A stretch of DNA of 64,000 bases from Polynucleobacter alcilacus (GTDB lineage Bacteria; Pseudomonadota; Gammaproteobacteria; Burkholderiales; Burkholderiaceae), in the NCBI RefSeq assembly GCF_018881545.1, contig NZ_JACVQD010000001.1:648039-712038 (forward strand). Reading direction: 5' to 3'. A program made the translations under genes and the position numbers. Below are positions 37,183-45,268 of this stretch, piece by piece; position 1 is the first letter of the stretch; each line of letters opens with the position of its first letter. Under the pieces are notes generated by a model that was not told the origin of the DNA, did not search any database, and worked only from the letters and a program-made list of their open reading frames with translations.

Positions 37183-37768
37183 ATTGCGGCAAAGGAACAA
37201 TAAATTTCTCGCGGTAATACTTCAGCTCTTCGATAGACTCTTCAATATCCGCTAAGGCAGTATGTGCCTGATTCTTTGCGAAGCCCTTTACCAACTCAGG
37301 ATGCCAGCGCTTGCATAATTCTTTTAAGGTCGAGACGTCAATGTTCCGATAATGAAAATAAGCCTCTAACTGAGGCATGTACTTTGCCATAAAACGCCGA
37401 TCTTGCCCAATCGTATTGCCACACATCGGCGATATTCCGCCCTTAATGTAGTTCTTTAGAAAAGCAATGCATTCCGCTTCGACAGTAGCCTCGTCCATGG
37501 TGGAAGCTTTGACCTTATCAATCAGGCCAGAGCGCCCATGAGTGCCTTTATTCCAAGCATCCATGGCGTCCAAAACCGCATCCTCTTGATGAACCACCCA
37601 TACTGGGGCAGTGGCAATCGTATTAAGGTGGGCATCGGTCACAATAATGGCAATTTCCAAAATCCGCTCGGTTTCGGGGTCTAAACCAGACATTTCCATA
37701 TCCACCCAGATGAGGTGTTCGTTTGGGGGTGCTGCTTTATCTGCTGCCGTGTTCGTTTGTTCACTCAT
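37181..37768 (-). CDS. orn: Oligoribonuclease
   Basis: Orn degrades 2- to 5-nt RNAs, including pGpG from c-di-GMP turnover. The 195-aa DEDDh exonuclease shows its active-site motifs in order: [20 protein letters not shown] (Asp and Glu), [20 protein letters not shown] (Asp), and [15 protein letters not shown] (His and Asp). The length is near the usual 180-190 aa, with a short N-terminal extension. It is divergent from the M48 peptidase gene, 15 bp apart. Confidence 0.95.
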   Translation of the reverse strand: MSEQTNTAADKAAPPNEHLIWVDMEMSGLDPETERILEIAIIVTDAHLNTIATAPVWVVHQEDAVLDAMDAWNKGTHGRSGLIDKVKASTMDEATVEAECIAFLKNYIKGGISPMCGNTIGQDRRFMAKYMPQLEAYFHYRNIDVSTLKELCKRWHPELVKGFAKNQAHTALADIEESIEELKYYREKFIVPLPQ

Positions 37769-37783
37769 ATCTATAATGATCTC

Positions 37784-39034
37784 ATGACATTCACAATTGT
37801 TTTCCTAATCGCTTTCATTGCCAGTTTTGGCCTACGCCACTGGCTGTCCCAACGTCAAATTCGCTATGTTGCCCAGCACCGCGCTCAAGTCCCAGCGGAT
37901 TTTGCTGAAAAAGTGACCTTAGCAGAACACCAGAAAGCCGCTGACTACACTATCGCTAAATTACGTCTGGGTATTTTAGAAAATGGTGTCAGCGCCATTA
38001 TTTTAATTAGCTTCACTTTATTGGGTGGCTTACAAATTCTGAATATGGTCCTCCTGCAATTATTGGGCGAAGGGATTGCCCAACAAATCGCCTTACTAGC
38101 CTTGATTGTCATCATCTCCGGAATCATCGATATCCCTTTCTCTTGGTATAAACAGTTTCATCTTGAAGAGCGCTTTGGCTTTAACCGTATGAGTAAGAAA
38201 TTATTTTTTTCCGACATGATGAAAGGTTTAGGTGTTGGTGGGGCGATTGGTATTCCATTGCTTTGGGTGATTCTGACTCTCATGTCTAAGGCAGGTGACT
38301 TATGGTGGCTGTGGGCATGGGGTGTACTAACTGTGTTTAGCCTGTTAATGCAGTGGATCTTCCCTACCTTTATTGCACCCTTATTTAATAAGTTCCAAGC
38401 CTTAGAGGATGGTCCATTAAAAATCCAAATCGAAGCTCTGTTAAAGCGCTGTGACTTTGCCAGTCAAGGTCTTTTCGTAATGGATGGCAGCAAACGGAGT
38501 GCCCATGGCAATGCATTCTTTGCTGGTATGGGTAAAGCAAAACGGATCGTGTTCTTTGATACCTTGATTGAGAAACTCAGCCCCGGTGAAGTTGAGGCAG
38601 TCCTCGCTCATGAATTAGGTCACTTCAAATGTAAGCATATTCGCAAACGCCTCCTAGTCTCTTTTGCTTTGAGCTTTGGCATGTTTGCACTCCTAGGCTG
38701 GATTAGCACTAAAGTCTGGTTCTATACCGACCTCGGTGTCATGCCGAATCTCAACGGCTATAACGGCGGTCTGGCTCTCGCACTCTTTATGCTGGTCTCC
38801 CCTGTGTTTAGCTTTTTCTTTACACCACTAGCAAGCCTAGCATCCCGCAAATATGAATATGAGGCTGATGGATTTGCTGCACAAAAATCTTCAGCTAGTG
38901 ATTTAATTTCAGCCTTAGTAAAGCTCTATCAAGACAATGCCTCGACGCTTACGCCCGATCCAATCTATACCGCTTTCTACAGCTCGCATCCACCTGCACC
39001 ACTACGGATCGCCAACCTACAGCGTTTTAGTTAA
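37784..39034 (+). CDS. M48-family (Ste24/CAAX-protease-like) membrane metallopeptidase
   Basis: This 416-aa inner-membrane peptidase has an N-terminal membrane segment, several further hydrophobic spans (about 60-110, 150-205, 295-365) and [16 protein letters not shown] with the zinc HExx[11 protein letters not shown] supplies the third ligand Glu. This layout matches Ste24-type bacterial M48 enzymes rather than the shorter HtpX. The frame is open further upstream, overlapping orn, but ATG at 37784 begins the natural hydrophobic N-terminus [16 protein letters not shown]. The role is probably membrane protein quality control (inference). rsgA follows after 16 bp. Confidence 0.92.
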   Translation: MTFTIVFLIAFIASFGLRHWLSQRQIRYVAQHRAQVPADFAEKVTLAEHQKAADYTIAKLRLGILENGVSAIILISFTLLGGLQILNMVLLQLLGEGIAQQIALLALIVIISGIIDIPFSWYKQFHLEERFGFNRMSKKLFFSDMMKGLGVGGAIGIPLLWVILTLMSKAGDLWWLWAWGVLTVFSLLMQWIFPTFIAPLFNKFQALEDGPLKIQIEALLKRCDFASQGLFVMDGSKRSAHGNAFFAGMGKAKRIVFFDTLIEKLSPGEVEAVLAHELGHFKCKHIRKRLLVSFALSFGMFALLGWISTKVWFYTDLGVMPNLNGYNGGLALALFMLVSPVFSFFFTPLASLASRKYEYEADGFAAQKSSASDLISALVKLYQDNASTLTPDPIYTAFYSSHPPAPLRIANLQRFS

Positions 39035-39050
39035 GCCCTCACTCAGTTTG

Positions 39051-40064
39051 ATGGAACAATTTCATGCGCTACTGACTGCTTCTTATGGAAGGCACTATTT
39101 AGCGCAGAGATTAATAAAAGATACACAAGGCAATGAATCCCCTGAAGGTCCATTGCTACAAGTAAGTACGCCAGCCAAACAGCATATTGGCGCGGTTGGT
39201 GATCGCATGCTGCTAGAGATGACTTCAAGTGATCAAGCGCGCATTATTCAGATTGAGCCCCGAGAAAATATTCTCTTTCGTTCGGATGCATTTAAAAGCA
39301 AGATTATCGCCTCCAACGTCGATCAAATTCTGGTAGTGCTAGCAACCCAACCCGCATTCTCACCGGATCTGTTGGGTAGGGCTGTAGTTGCTGCTGAGGC
39401 AAATCAAATTGGCCTTCATATCTTGCTCAATAAGTGCGACCTCAAAGACAAGCTAGAACATGCCAGGCAAATTATTGAGCCCTATGCGCGGATGGGCTAC
39501 CCCGTGAGCGAGGTGTCTGCCAAGTTTGACCCTGCTTCAATCGAGGCACTGCGCCCTGCACTACAAGGAAAGGTCTCCGTCTTTGTGGGTCAATCTGGCA
39601 TGGGTAAATCTAGTCTACTCAATGCCTGGGTACCGAATGCAGCCGCACTCACCCAAGAATATTCTGTTCGCCTAGATACTGGTAAGCACACTACTACTGC
39701 CTGTCGCTACTTTGAATTACCCGAAGCTTGGGGCAGAGGAGAAAATGGCAAGCTAGGCGCTTTAATCGATTCACCAGGCTTTCAGGAGTTTGGTTTAGCC
39801 CACATGTCGGTAAGCGAACTACAACATGCCTTTAGAGAATTTAAAGACCTGCTAGGAAAGTGTCGCTTTCATAATTGCGCACATCAATCGGAACCAGATT
39901 GCGCAGTGCGTGATGCTGTAGATAGAAATGAAATAGCGCCAGAAAGACTAGCGCTATTTAGACAACTGCGCTCTGATTCAAAAACAGCAGATACGCAAAT
40001 TCAGGGAATTAGCCAAGCCAAAGAGCGATGGTCAGCATTAGCAACAAAGCCATCCAAGCGATAA
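39051..40064 (+). CDS. rsgA: Small ribosomal subunit biogenesis GTPase RsgA
   Basis: RsgA checks late 30S maturation with a circularly permuted GTPase, visible here as motif order G4 (LNKCDLKDK), then G1 (GQSGMGKSSLLN), then G3 (DSPGFQEFG). An N-terminal OB fold precedes it (MLLEMTSSDQARIIQIEPRE). The C-terminal zinc site is GKCRFHNCAHQSEPDC. ATG at 39051 gives 337 aa, normal for the family; the open frame upstream overlaps the peptidase gene. The last 56 bp overlap the convergent CobD/CbiB-like gene. Confidence 0.95.
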   Translation: MEQFHALLTASYGRHYLAQRLIKDTQGNESPEGPLLQVSTPAKQHIGAVGDRMLLEMTSSDQARIIQIEPRENILFRSDAFKSKIIASNVDQILVVLATQPAFSPDLLGRAVVAAEANQIGLHILLNKCDLKDKLEHARQIIEPYARMGYPVSEVSAKFDPASIEALRPALQGKVSVFVGQSGMGKSSLLNAWVPNAAALTQEYSVRLDTGKHTTTACRYFELPEAWGRGENGKLGALIDSPGFQEFGLAHMSVSELQHAFREFKDLLGKCRFHNCAHQSEPDCAVRDAVDRNEIAPERLALFRQLRSDSKTADTQIQGISQAKERWSALATKPSKR

Positions 40065-40968
40065 CTAAGCGCCACACTAAGCCAACTGCAGAACGCATCG
40101 TACGTTCAGTTGGTTCAAGACCTACCTCATACACTGCTGGCTCGCCAGCTTCTGCCATACGCAATGCTTCATCGCTATCTGGCTCACTTAAGGGTTCACC
40201 TAAGCGCACACCAAGTGCACCACTACCTGCAGCGAGAATTACTGCCGACAGTGAATCGGGCCACTTTGGTGTGAGGTAACGCCAGGCATATACCGCGCCC
40301 TCAAAATTACCCACAATCGCAAAGCCCATCGCGGTAATCCGTGATGGAATCCAATCGAGTACATAGAAAAAGTGGCGGGCAGATTCACTGAGGTTGAAAT
40401 CACCGCGCTCAGACCAACGCTGCGCAGCAATATCAGCCAAACGGTAAAGTACAACGCCAGCAGGACCCATTGGCATCATGAACCAGAACAACACACCAAA
40501 TACATGGCGATGTGAACCAATAATGGCGCGCTCAAGTGCTAATGAAATGACGTCTGTCTCTGAGAGATCCGCAGTATCTAACTCAGGGCCATACCATTCA
40601 CCCAATGCAAGGCGTGCGGCTGGTAAGTCATGTGCTTCAATTGCGTCATGAACTAAAGTAAAGGAGTGACTGAACTGACGGAAGCCAAAAAACAAATAGG
40701 CAATCACGATGTTCCAGATGAAACCCAAGATAGGGTAAGTCACCATGCAAGAAACATAAACCAAGAATACCAAGAAGGTTGGCAGAATAAATGCCACCAA
40801 GCAGGCCAGCCTAGCACCAATTGGACTTGCACCGTCTTCGGTCTTACCGCCGAATTCACCGGCAACCCAATTTAACCAACGGTTGCACATACGCACAATC
40901 CAATGGCTAGAAGTTACTGGGCGATATTGCTCAGCAATGAGGGCAAAGAGAATAGAAAAGAAAGTCAT
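40009..40968 (-). CDS. CobD/CbiB- and AmpE-like integral membrane protein
   Basis: This 319-aa protein has hydrophobic segments near the N-terminus (FFSILFALIAEQYRPV), at about 50-95, 155-180, 205-245 and the C-terminus (AWMALLLMLTIALWLG). FFYVLDWIPSRITAMGFAIV is the recognisable family block. Betaproteobacterial members are annotated as CobD/CbiB family, yet the E. coli AmpE sequence has a similar start and DWVP block, and no cobalamin gene is nearby. A cobalamin role is therefore doubtful. ATG at 40968 overlaps the Nudix stop by 4 bp. Its 3' end overlaps rsgA by 56 bp in antisense. Confidence 0.75.
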   Translation of the reverse strand: MTFFSILFALIAEQYRPVTSSHWIVRMCNRWLNWVAGEFGGKTEDGASPIGARLACLVAFILPTFLVFLVYVSCMVTYPILGFIWNIVIAYLFFGFRQFSHSFTLVHDAIEAHDLPAARLALGEWYGPELDTADLSETDVISLALERAIIGSHRHVFGVLFWFMMPMGPAGVVLYRLADIAAQRWSERGDFNLSESARHFFYVLDWIPSRITAMGFAIVGNFEGAVYAWRYLTPKWPDSLSAVILAAGSGALGVRLGEPLSEPDSDEALRMAEAGEPAVYEVGLEPTERTMRSAVGLVWRLVIAWMALLLMLTIALWLG

Positions 40969-41702
40969 ACTTTTAATAAATGATAAAGGTTGCGCAACAT
41001 TCCCGCAGTAGCACCCCAAATAAAGCGGTTCTCATAAGGCATTGAATAGAAACGACGTCCGCCCTGTTCGCTTTGCCACAACCTCACCTGATGGTTTGCT
41101 GGGTCTAGCAAAAAGCTCAAGGGAACTTCAAAAACGTCTGCCACTTCAAATTCATCTAAGACATATTCTGCCTGAGCTTGTACTAATCCTACTACTGGAG
41201 TGACGCTATAGCCAGAAACAGTTAAATACTCAGGTAAATGACCAATAATTTCGACTCGATTGCGATCTAAGCCAATCTCCTCTTCGCTCTCACGCAGAGC
41301 AGTGTCATTTGTACTCTGGTCTTCAGGGTCCATACGACCCCCAGGGAAACTGATTTGACCCGCATGATCCCTTAAATGATTCGTTCTTTGGGTTAATAAA
41401 ACCCATAAGCCGTCCTCTTTTAGTAATAAAGGAATCAATACTGCCGCCTTAGTAACCTTACCTACAGCCTGACGCTTAGCAATAATGTCCGCAGCAATCA
41501 CATGGCGATTCTCATCCGTAATTTCTGGCTGCCAGTTGGGGGGTGACCGAAAGCGTGCCTTTAAAGCTTCAGGGGATTGGAGGTCTTTTGCCACCTTAGG
41601 CTGATCGCCACATACTTCGTGAATAGGAATTGCTTGCGCATCAAATCCTAGGGGTGCTGCAACATGGATTGCATCTTCTTCAGGTTTTGGAGTCTTGAGC
41701 AT
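40965..41702 (-). CDS. Nudix hydrolase, CoA pyrophosphatase-like
   Basis: This 245-aa protein has the CoA-pyrophosphatase (UPF0035) signature LTQRTNHLRDHAGQISFPGG directly ahead of an expanded Nudix box, GGRMDPEDQSTNDTALRESE followed by EEIGL. Family members cleave CoA or oxidised CoA to phosphopantetheine and 3',5'-ADP. The N-terminal ~85 residues precede the fold and are longer than in E. coli NudL. It shares an operon with the CobD/CbiB-like gene (4-bp overlap). It starts about 20 bp beyond the rplS terminator. Confidence 0.82.
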   Translation of the reverse strand: MLKTPKPEEDAIHVAAPLGFDAQAIPIHEVCGDQPKVAKDLQSPEALKARFRSPPNWQPEITDENRHVIAADIIAKRQAVGKVTKAAVLIPLLLKEDGLWVLLTQRTNHLRDHAGQISFPGGRMDPEDQSTNDTALRESEEEIGLDRNRVEIIGHLPEYLTVSGYSVTPVVGLVQAQAEYVLDEFEVADVFEVPLSFLLDPANHQVRLWQSEQGGRRFYSMPYENRFIWGATAGMLRNLYHLLKV

Positions 41703-41722
41703 AGCCCTATTCTAAGGCAACA

Positions 41723-41748
41723 AAAAAGGCGACCTAGGCCGCCTTTTT
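41723..41748 (-). terminator. Intrinsic terminator of the rpsP-rplS operon
   Basis: The 9-bp stem AAAAAGGCG against CGCCTTTTT, with an 8-nt loop, begins 20 bp beyond the rplS stop. On the minus strand it ends in a run of six Ts. It sits between rplS and the Nudix gene. Confidence 0.88.
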
Positions 41749-41767
41749 AATTCCATCTAAGCAGCAA

Positions 41768-42175
41768 TTAATCAGCAGCTTTGGCAGCAGCTGGAGCAGC
41801 CACTGGCTTAACGCGTGCTTGGAGCTTTTCTTTAATACGTGCTGACTTACCAGAACGATCGCGCAAGTAGTACAACTTGGCACGACGAACATCACCGCGA
41901 CGCTTCACTTCAATGCTAGCAATTAATGGTGAGTATGTTTGGAAAGTACGCTCAACGCCTTCACCAGAGGAAATCTTACGCACGATAAAGCTGGAATTGA
42001 GTCCACGATTACGCTTAGCAATCACAACGCCTTCAAAGGCCTGGGCACGCTTACGTGTACCCTCAACTACGTTAACGCTAACAACTACTGTGTCACCAGG
42101 CGCGAAGCTTGGCAAAGTTTTGTTAACAGTTAAGCGAGCAATTTCTTCTTGCTCAATTTTTTCGATCAAATTCAT
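41768..42175 (-). CDS. rplS: 50S ribosomal protein L19
   Basis: L19 lies at the subunit interface. The 135-aa protein shows [53 protein letters not shown] and [18 protein letters not shown]. An Ala/Lys-rich tail of about 15 residues is longer than in E. coli. AAGGAT lies 8 bp before the ATG. The 137-bp gap from trmD is unusually long for this operon; no convincing promoter was found in it. Confidence 0.97.
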   Translation of the reverse strand: MNLIEKIEQEEIARLTVNKTLPSFAPGDTVVVSVNVVEGTRKRAQAFEGVVIAKRNRGLNSSFIVRKISSGEGVERTFQTYSPLIASIEVKRRGDVRRAKLYYLRDRSGKSARIKEKLQARVKPVAAPAAAKAAD

Positions 42176-42312
42176 TTTTTAATCCTTAAACATCGTATTA
42201 GCGTTTAATCCCGAGATCTAAATCAACGGACCTAATAGAGGATGCAGTTAAAACAATTTCACTAAACCAAAAACCAAACCACTTATTCACAGCTGCGCAT
42301 TACTAAAAGTAT

Positions 42313-43059
42313 TTACAGCGAGCGAAGAAATTGTTCATCTTCTTGAGTTAGCAACCCAGTGGCTCTAGCCGTTTCAATTAAATCCGGCCTTAACCTGAGC
42401 GTCAGCTCTAAAGACTTTTGCCGACGCCAATCCGCTATTTTAGCGTGATGTCCGCCTAAAAGCACGTCCGGCACTGATAAATTTTCATATATTTCGGGGC
42501 GGGTATAGTGCGGAAAGTCCAAAAGCCCGTTCATAAAGCTATCCTGAGCGGCAGATTCGCCATCCCCAAGCGCCCCTGGAATGAGCCTCATCATTGCGTC
42601 CATCATTGCCATAGCGGGTATTTCGCCCCCAGAAAGCACAAAATCCCCAATCGAAAGCTGTAAATCGACATTTCGATCTACAAAACGTTGATCAATTGCC
42701 TCATATCTGCCACAAACAAAGCTTAAATTTCCCACATTAAGAAGATCTGCGGCCATTTTCTGAGAAAACTGCTCGCCCTGAGGGGCTAATAAACACACTG
42801 GACCACTTTTAATACCAGCAGCTTGATGGGCAACATGAATACCAGCAACGGTATCTTCCAAAGGTTTGGCCATCATCACCATTCCTGGGCCGCCGCCATA
42901 AGCACGATCGTCGACTGTCTTACGAGCATCAGAGCAAAAATCTCTTGGGTTCCACAAATGAACACTGGCTAGAGATTGCTCACATGCGCGCCCAGTAACA
43001 CCCCACTGCGTTAAAGCAGAGAACATTTCTGGGAATAAGGTCACTACATCGAAGCGCAT
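42313..43059 (-). CDS. trmD: tRNA (guanine-N1-)-methyltransferase
   Basis: TrmD makes m1G37 in tRNAs and prevents +1 frameshifting. The 248-aa knotted SPOUT enzyme has MRFDVVTLFPEMFSALTQWG at its start, DDRAYGGGPGMVMMAKPLED, the SAM site LSIGDFVLSGGEIPAMAMMD, and VPDVLLGGHHAKIADWRR. ATG at 43059 is chosen over an in-frame TTG at 43074 because the family begins at this Met. It lies 24 bp after rimM. Confidence 0.96.
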   Translation of the reverse strand: MRFDVVTLFPEMFSALTQWGVTGRACEQSLASVHLWNPRDFCSDARKTVDDRAYGGGPGMVMMAKPLEDTVAGIHVAHQAAGIKSGPVCLLAPQGEQFSQKMAADLLNVGNLSFVCGRYEAIDQRFVDRNVDLQLSIGDFVLSGGEIPAMAMMDAMMRLIPGALGDGESAAQDSFMNGLLDFPHYTRPEIYENLSVPDVLLGGHHAKIADWRRQKSLELTLRLRPDLIETARATGLLTQEDEQFLRSL

Positions 43060-43083
43060 ATTGAAATCTCTCAACTACTTCCT

Positions 43084-43647
43084 TTACCAGTCACTCTGCC
43101 AATCGAGGGTAATGGTTTTATTTAGCAAGTCTACGTTTTGCACCACTTCTTTTACAAATGGCACCAACTGTTTAGTCGTTTTAGTTTCAGCATCACCAAT
43201 GACGATGACGCCATGCGCACCATGCTCAGTGACATCAATGATTTCACCAAGCGCTTCGCCTTGCAGATTAATCGCCTGGCAGCCAATCAAATCTATCCAG
43301 TAATAGGAATCGCTTTCCGCTTTGGGAAAGGCATCGCGTGCCACCAAGATACGCGCTCCTTTTAAGGCGAGTGCTTGATCGCGATCAGATACCCCTTCGA
43401 GAGAAAGCACCACATTACCGCTATGGATCTTGGCGCTCTTCACCTTGTATTGCGTGAGAGAGGCCTGTTCATGCGACGCAGAGACACCCGCATCCCTGCG
43501 AGGGATCAGCGATAACCAAACTGCTTTGGAAGAAAGGAGAGCTACTGGTTCGGATGCGTGAGGTCTAACCTTCACTTGACCCTGCAAGCCTTGCGCCTCA
43601 GAGATGGCGCCAAGCTCAATTAAATCATTTAGGGAAGGCGCGCTCAT
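43084..43647 (-). CDS. rimM: Ribosome maturation factor RimM
   Basis: RimM binds S19 and helps 30S head maturation. The 187-aa protein has the N-terminal LIELGAISEAQGLQGQVKVR block, a linker containing GVSDRDQALALKGARILV, and the PRC-barrel C-terminus SYYWIDLIGCQAIN with GVIVIGDAETKT. ATG at 43647 has AGGTG upstream; a TTG at 43671 is open but less likely. It stands between rpsP and trmD, as in the standard operon. Confidence 0.95.
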   Translation of the reverse strand: MSAPSLNDLIELGAISEAQGLQGQVKVRPHASEPVALLSSKAVWLSLIPRRDAGVSASHEQASLTQYKVKSAKIHSGNVVLSLEGVSDRDQALALKGARILVARDAFPKAESDSYYWIDLIGCQAINLQGEALGEIIDVTEHGAHGVIVIGDAETKTTKQLVPFVKEVVQNVDLLNKTITLDWQSDW

Positions 43648-43740
43648 CTGAAGTACACCTTGTTTTCCCAAAATAGCACTACTGAAAATCCTGCTACTAA
43701 AAACCCCATCGACGAGATGAAGTTTTTAGATAAACAAATC

Positions 43741-43986
43741 TTAGACAGCAGGATTGCTTTTGATCAAACGAACAACAGTTGGAGATACTTGCGCTCCAAC
43801 ACCAGTCCAGTAAGTCAAACGATCTTGAGCAATGCGCATCGCTTGCTCAGATCCAGCTGCCTGTGGATTAAAATAACCAATACGCTCGATAAAGTTCGAG
43901 TCGCGACGGTTGCGCTTATCAGTAGCAACGATGCTGTAAAAAGGGCGCTTCTTAGAGCCGCCGCGTGCCAGTCGAATGACGACCAT
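43741..43986 (-). CDS. rpsP: 30S ribosomal protein S16
   Basis: This is the canonical 81-aa S16 with [20 protein letters not shown] and [19 protein letters not shown] precedes the ATG at 43986. It is first in rpsP-rimM-trmD-rplS. The 224-bp region upstream is divergent with a META lipoprotein gene and contains a 14-bp palindrome, TGGACT-CC-AGTCCA, at 44055-44068; no promoter of good quality could be fixed. Confidence 0.97.
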   Translation of the reverse strand: MVVIRLARGGSKKRPFYSIVATDKRNRRDSNFIERIGYFNPQAAGSEQAMRIAQDRLTYWTGVGAQVSPTVVRLIKSNPAV

Positions 43987-44210
43987 ACTTATTCCTTAAA
44001 ATCTAAAATGAAAACAGGTTGATTACAAGCCAATGAAATTTCTACAAAAAATCTTGGACTCCAGTCCACCAACTAAAAGTTCGGTAAAGCGGAAAACCTC
44101 ATATTCTAGACGAAAACCCCTACTTCTTCCACCTATTTAAGCGTCTAAGCCGTTAGAATAGAATCCAGCGTTTTATAAAAAATATATATAAAACAATAAC
44201 TTAGATAATT

Positions 44211-44747
44211 ATGCCCCTCAAAATAGCGATTTTCACCCCCGTAGAACAACAAAACAGAAGCGGTTCAAGCAGGCTATTTCTGATGTTTTCATGCCTAGGG
44301 ATTGTTTTTTTATGTGGCTGTGCGAATGTAATCCCCCCTTGCGGAGCAAAAACTAGTCCACCCAGTAGCGAGCTACGCAACACCAAATGGGAACTGACCC
44401 GCTGGAATTTACCCCCTAATGCTTATGGTGAGGTTCGGGCCCGTCAAATTCCCCAAGGTGAATCCAGTAACCCCATTCAAATCGTATTTGATGCCAGCGG
44501 TGAACGGGTAAGCGGATCGACAGGTTGCAATCGCTTCACCGCGAAATTGGAAGAAGATAGTCGCGGTTTTACCCTAAGCAAAATTGCCAGCACCAAAATG
44601 GCATGCCCACCACAACGCATGGAACTAGAAAATGATTTTCTCTATGAATTAAATGACTATCGCAGCATTGTGCGCAATGGCGATCAATTGCTCATGGTGG
44701 GTACGGATCGTGAAGTACTTAGCTTCACTCAGCGCCCTATTAAATAA
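44211..44747 (+). CDS. META-domain lipoprotein
   Basis: This 178-aa protein has a lipoprotein-type signal, SCLGIVFLCGC, with the acceptor Cys near residue 37, followed by a META (HslJ-like) domain: LRNTKWELTRWNLPP, GSTGCNRFTAKLEE, IASTKMACPPQRMELENDFL. META domains occur in heat-inducible or antibiotic-related envelope proteins of unknown mechanism. A start at the ATG at 44283 would give a more compact signal peptide; neither site has a clear ribosome-binding site. An AT-rich stretch (44168-44190) may hold the promoter. Confidence 0.8.
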   Translation: MPLKIAIFTPVEQQNRSGSSRLFLMFSCLGIVFLCGCANVIPPCGAKTSPPSSELRNTKWELTRWNLPPNAYGEVRARQIPQGESSNPIQIVFDASGERVSGSTGCNRFTAKLEEDSRGFTLSKIASTKMACPPQRMELENDFLYELNDYRSIVRNGDQLLMVGTDREVLSFTQRPIK

Positions 44748-44782
44748 GTAATCAAATCAGAAACACAGTTACCGAAAGATTC

Positions 44783-45229
44783 ATGAAAAACTCAAAACTC
44801 ATTTTTTGCGCACTCGGATTATTTTTTCCAGGAAGCGGTTTGAACTGCTTCTACTTACAGGGCTGGAAATCCTTTTGGGCTTGGGTGCAATTATTTGCCT
44901 TAATCGGCGGCATTGCGGGTTGGACCATGCTCAAAAATGCCCACTTTCAATCTGCTCCAGGCTGGGTACTCATTACCTTTGGTTTCATTGCCGTAGAGGC
45001 CTCTTGGTTAACAACGATTGCCTTTGGACTTCGCCTTGATGAAAAGTGGGATGCGCAATTTAATCCTAATATTGCAGAAGATCAGCGTACTCGCTCAGGC
45101 TGGCCAGTAGTACTGACGGTGATTTTCTCGCTCGTACTTGGGGCTGCTGTAATGATGACTTTTTTAGCTGTATCTTTTGAGCAGTTCTTTATTTCTCAGA
45201 TCCATGAAGCAAGAAAGCTATCCCAGTAA
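44783..45229 (+). CDS. Small multi-spanning membrane protein (possibly TM2-like)
   Basis: This 148-aa protein has four hydrophobic stretches (about 5-20, 29-49, 60-82 and 107-132). GLFFPGSGLNCFYLQGWKSF resembles the GGxGxHxFYLG turn of TM2-domain proteins, but the match is loose. It follows the META lipoprotein gene after 35 bp and probably shares its transcript. Function unknown. The terminator hairpin starts inside its last codons. Confidence 0.65.
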   Translation: MKNSKLIFCALGLFFPGSGLNCFYLQGWKSFWAWVQLFALIGGIAGWTMLKNAHFQSAPGWVLITFGFIAVEASWLTTIAFGLRLDEKWDAQFNPNIAEDQRTRSGWPVVLTVIFSLVLGAAVMMTFLAVSFEQFFISQIHEARKLSQ

Positions 45230-45245
45230 GTGCGGATAGCTTTTC
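45213..45245. terminator. Terminator overlapping the end of the small membrane protein gene
   Basis: AAAGCTATCC (45214-45223) pairs with GGATAGCTTT (45234-45243), 10 bp with a 10-nt loop, followed by T and C residues. The stop codon of the 44783-45229 gene lies in the loop. It separates that gene from the convergent acyl-CoA dehydrogenase gene. Confidence 0.75.
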
Positions 45246-45268
45246 TTCAGCACTTTAAAGTACTTACC

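Noticed and set aside
37715..37783. Upstream extension of the M48 peptidase into orn
   Set aside because: It overlaps the start of divergent orn and adds a Cys-rich tail not expected before the hydrophobic N-terminus.
38937..39050. Upstream extension of RsgA into the peptidase gene
   Set aside because: The ATG at 39051 lies 16 bp after the peptidase stop and gives the usual length.
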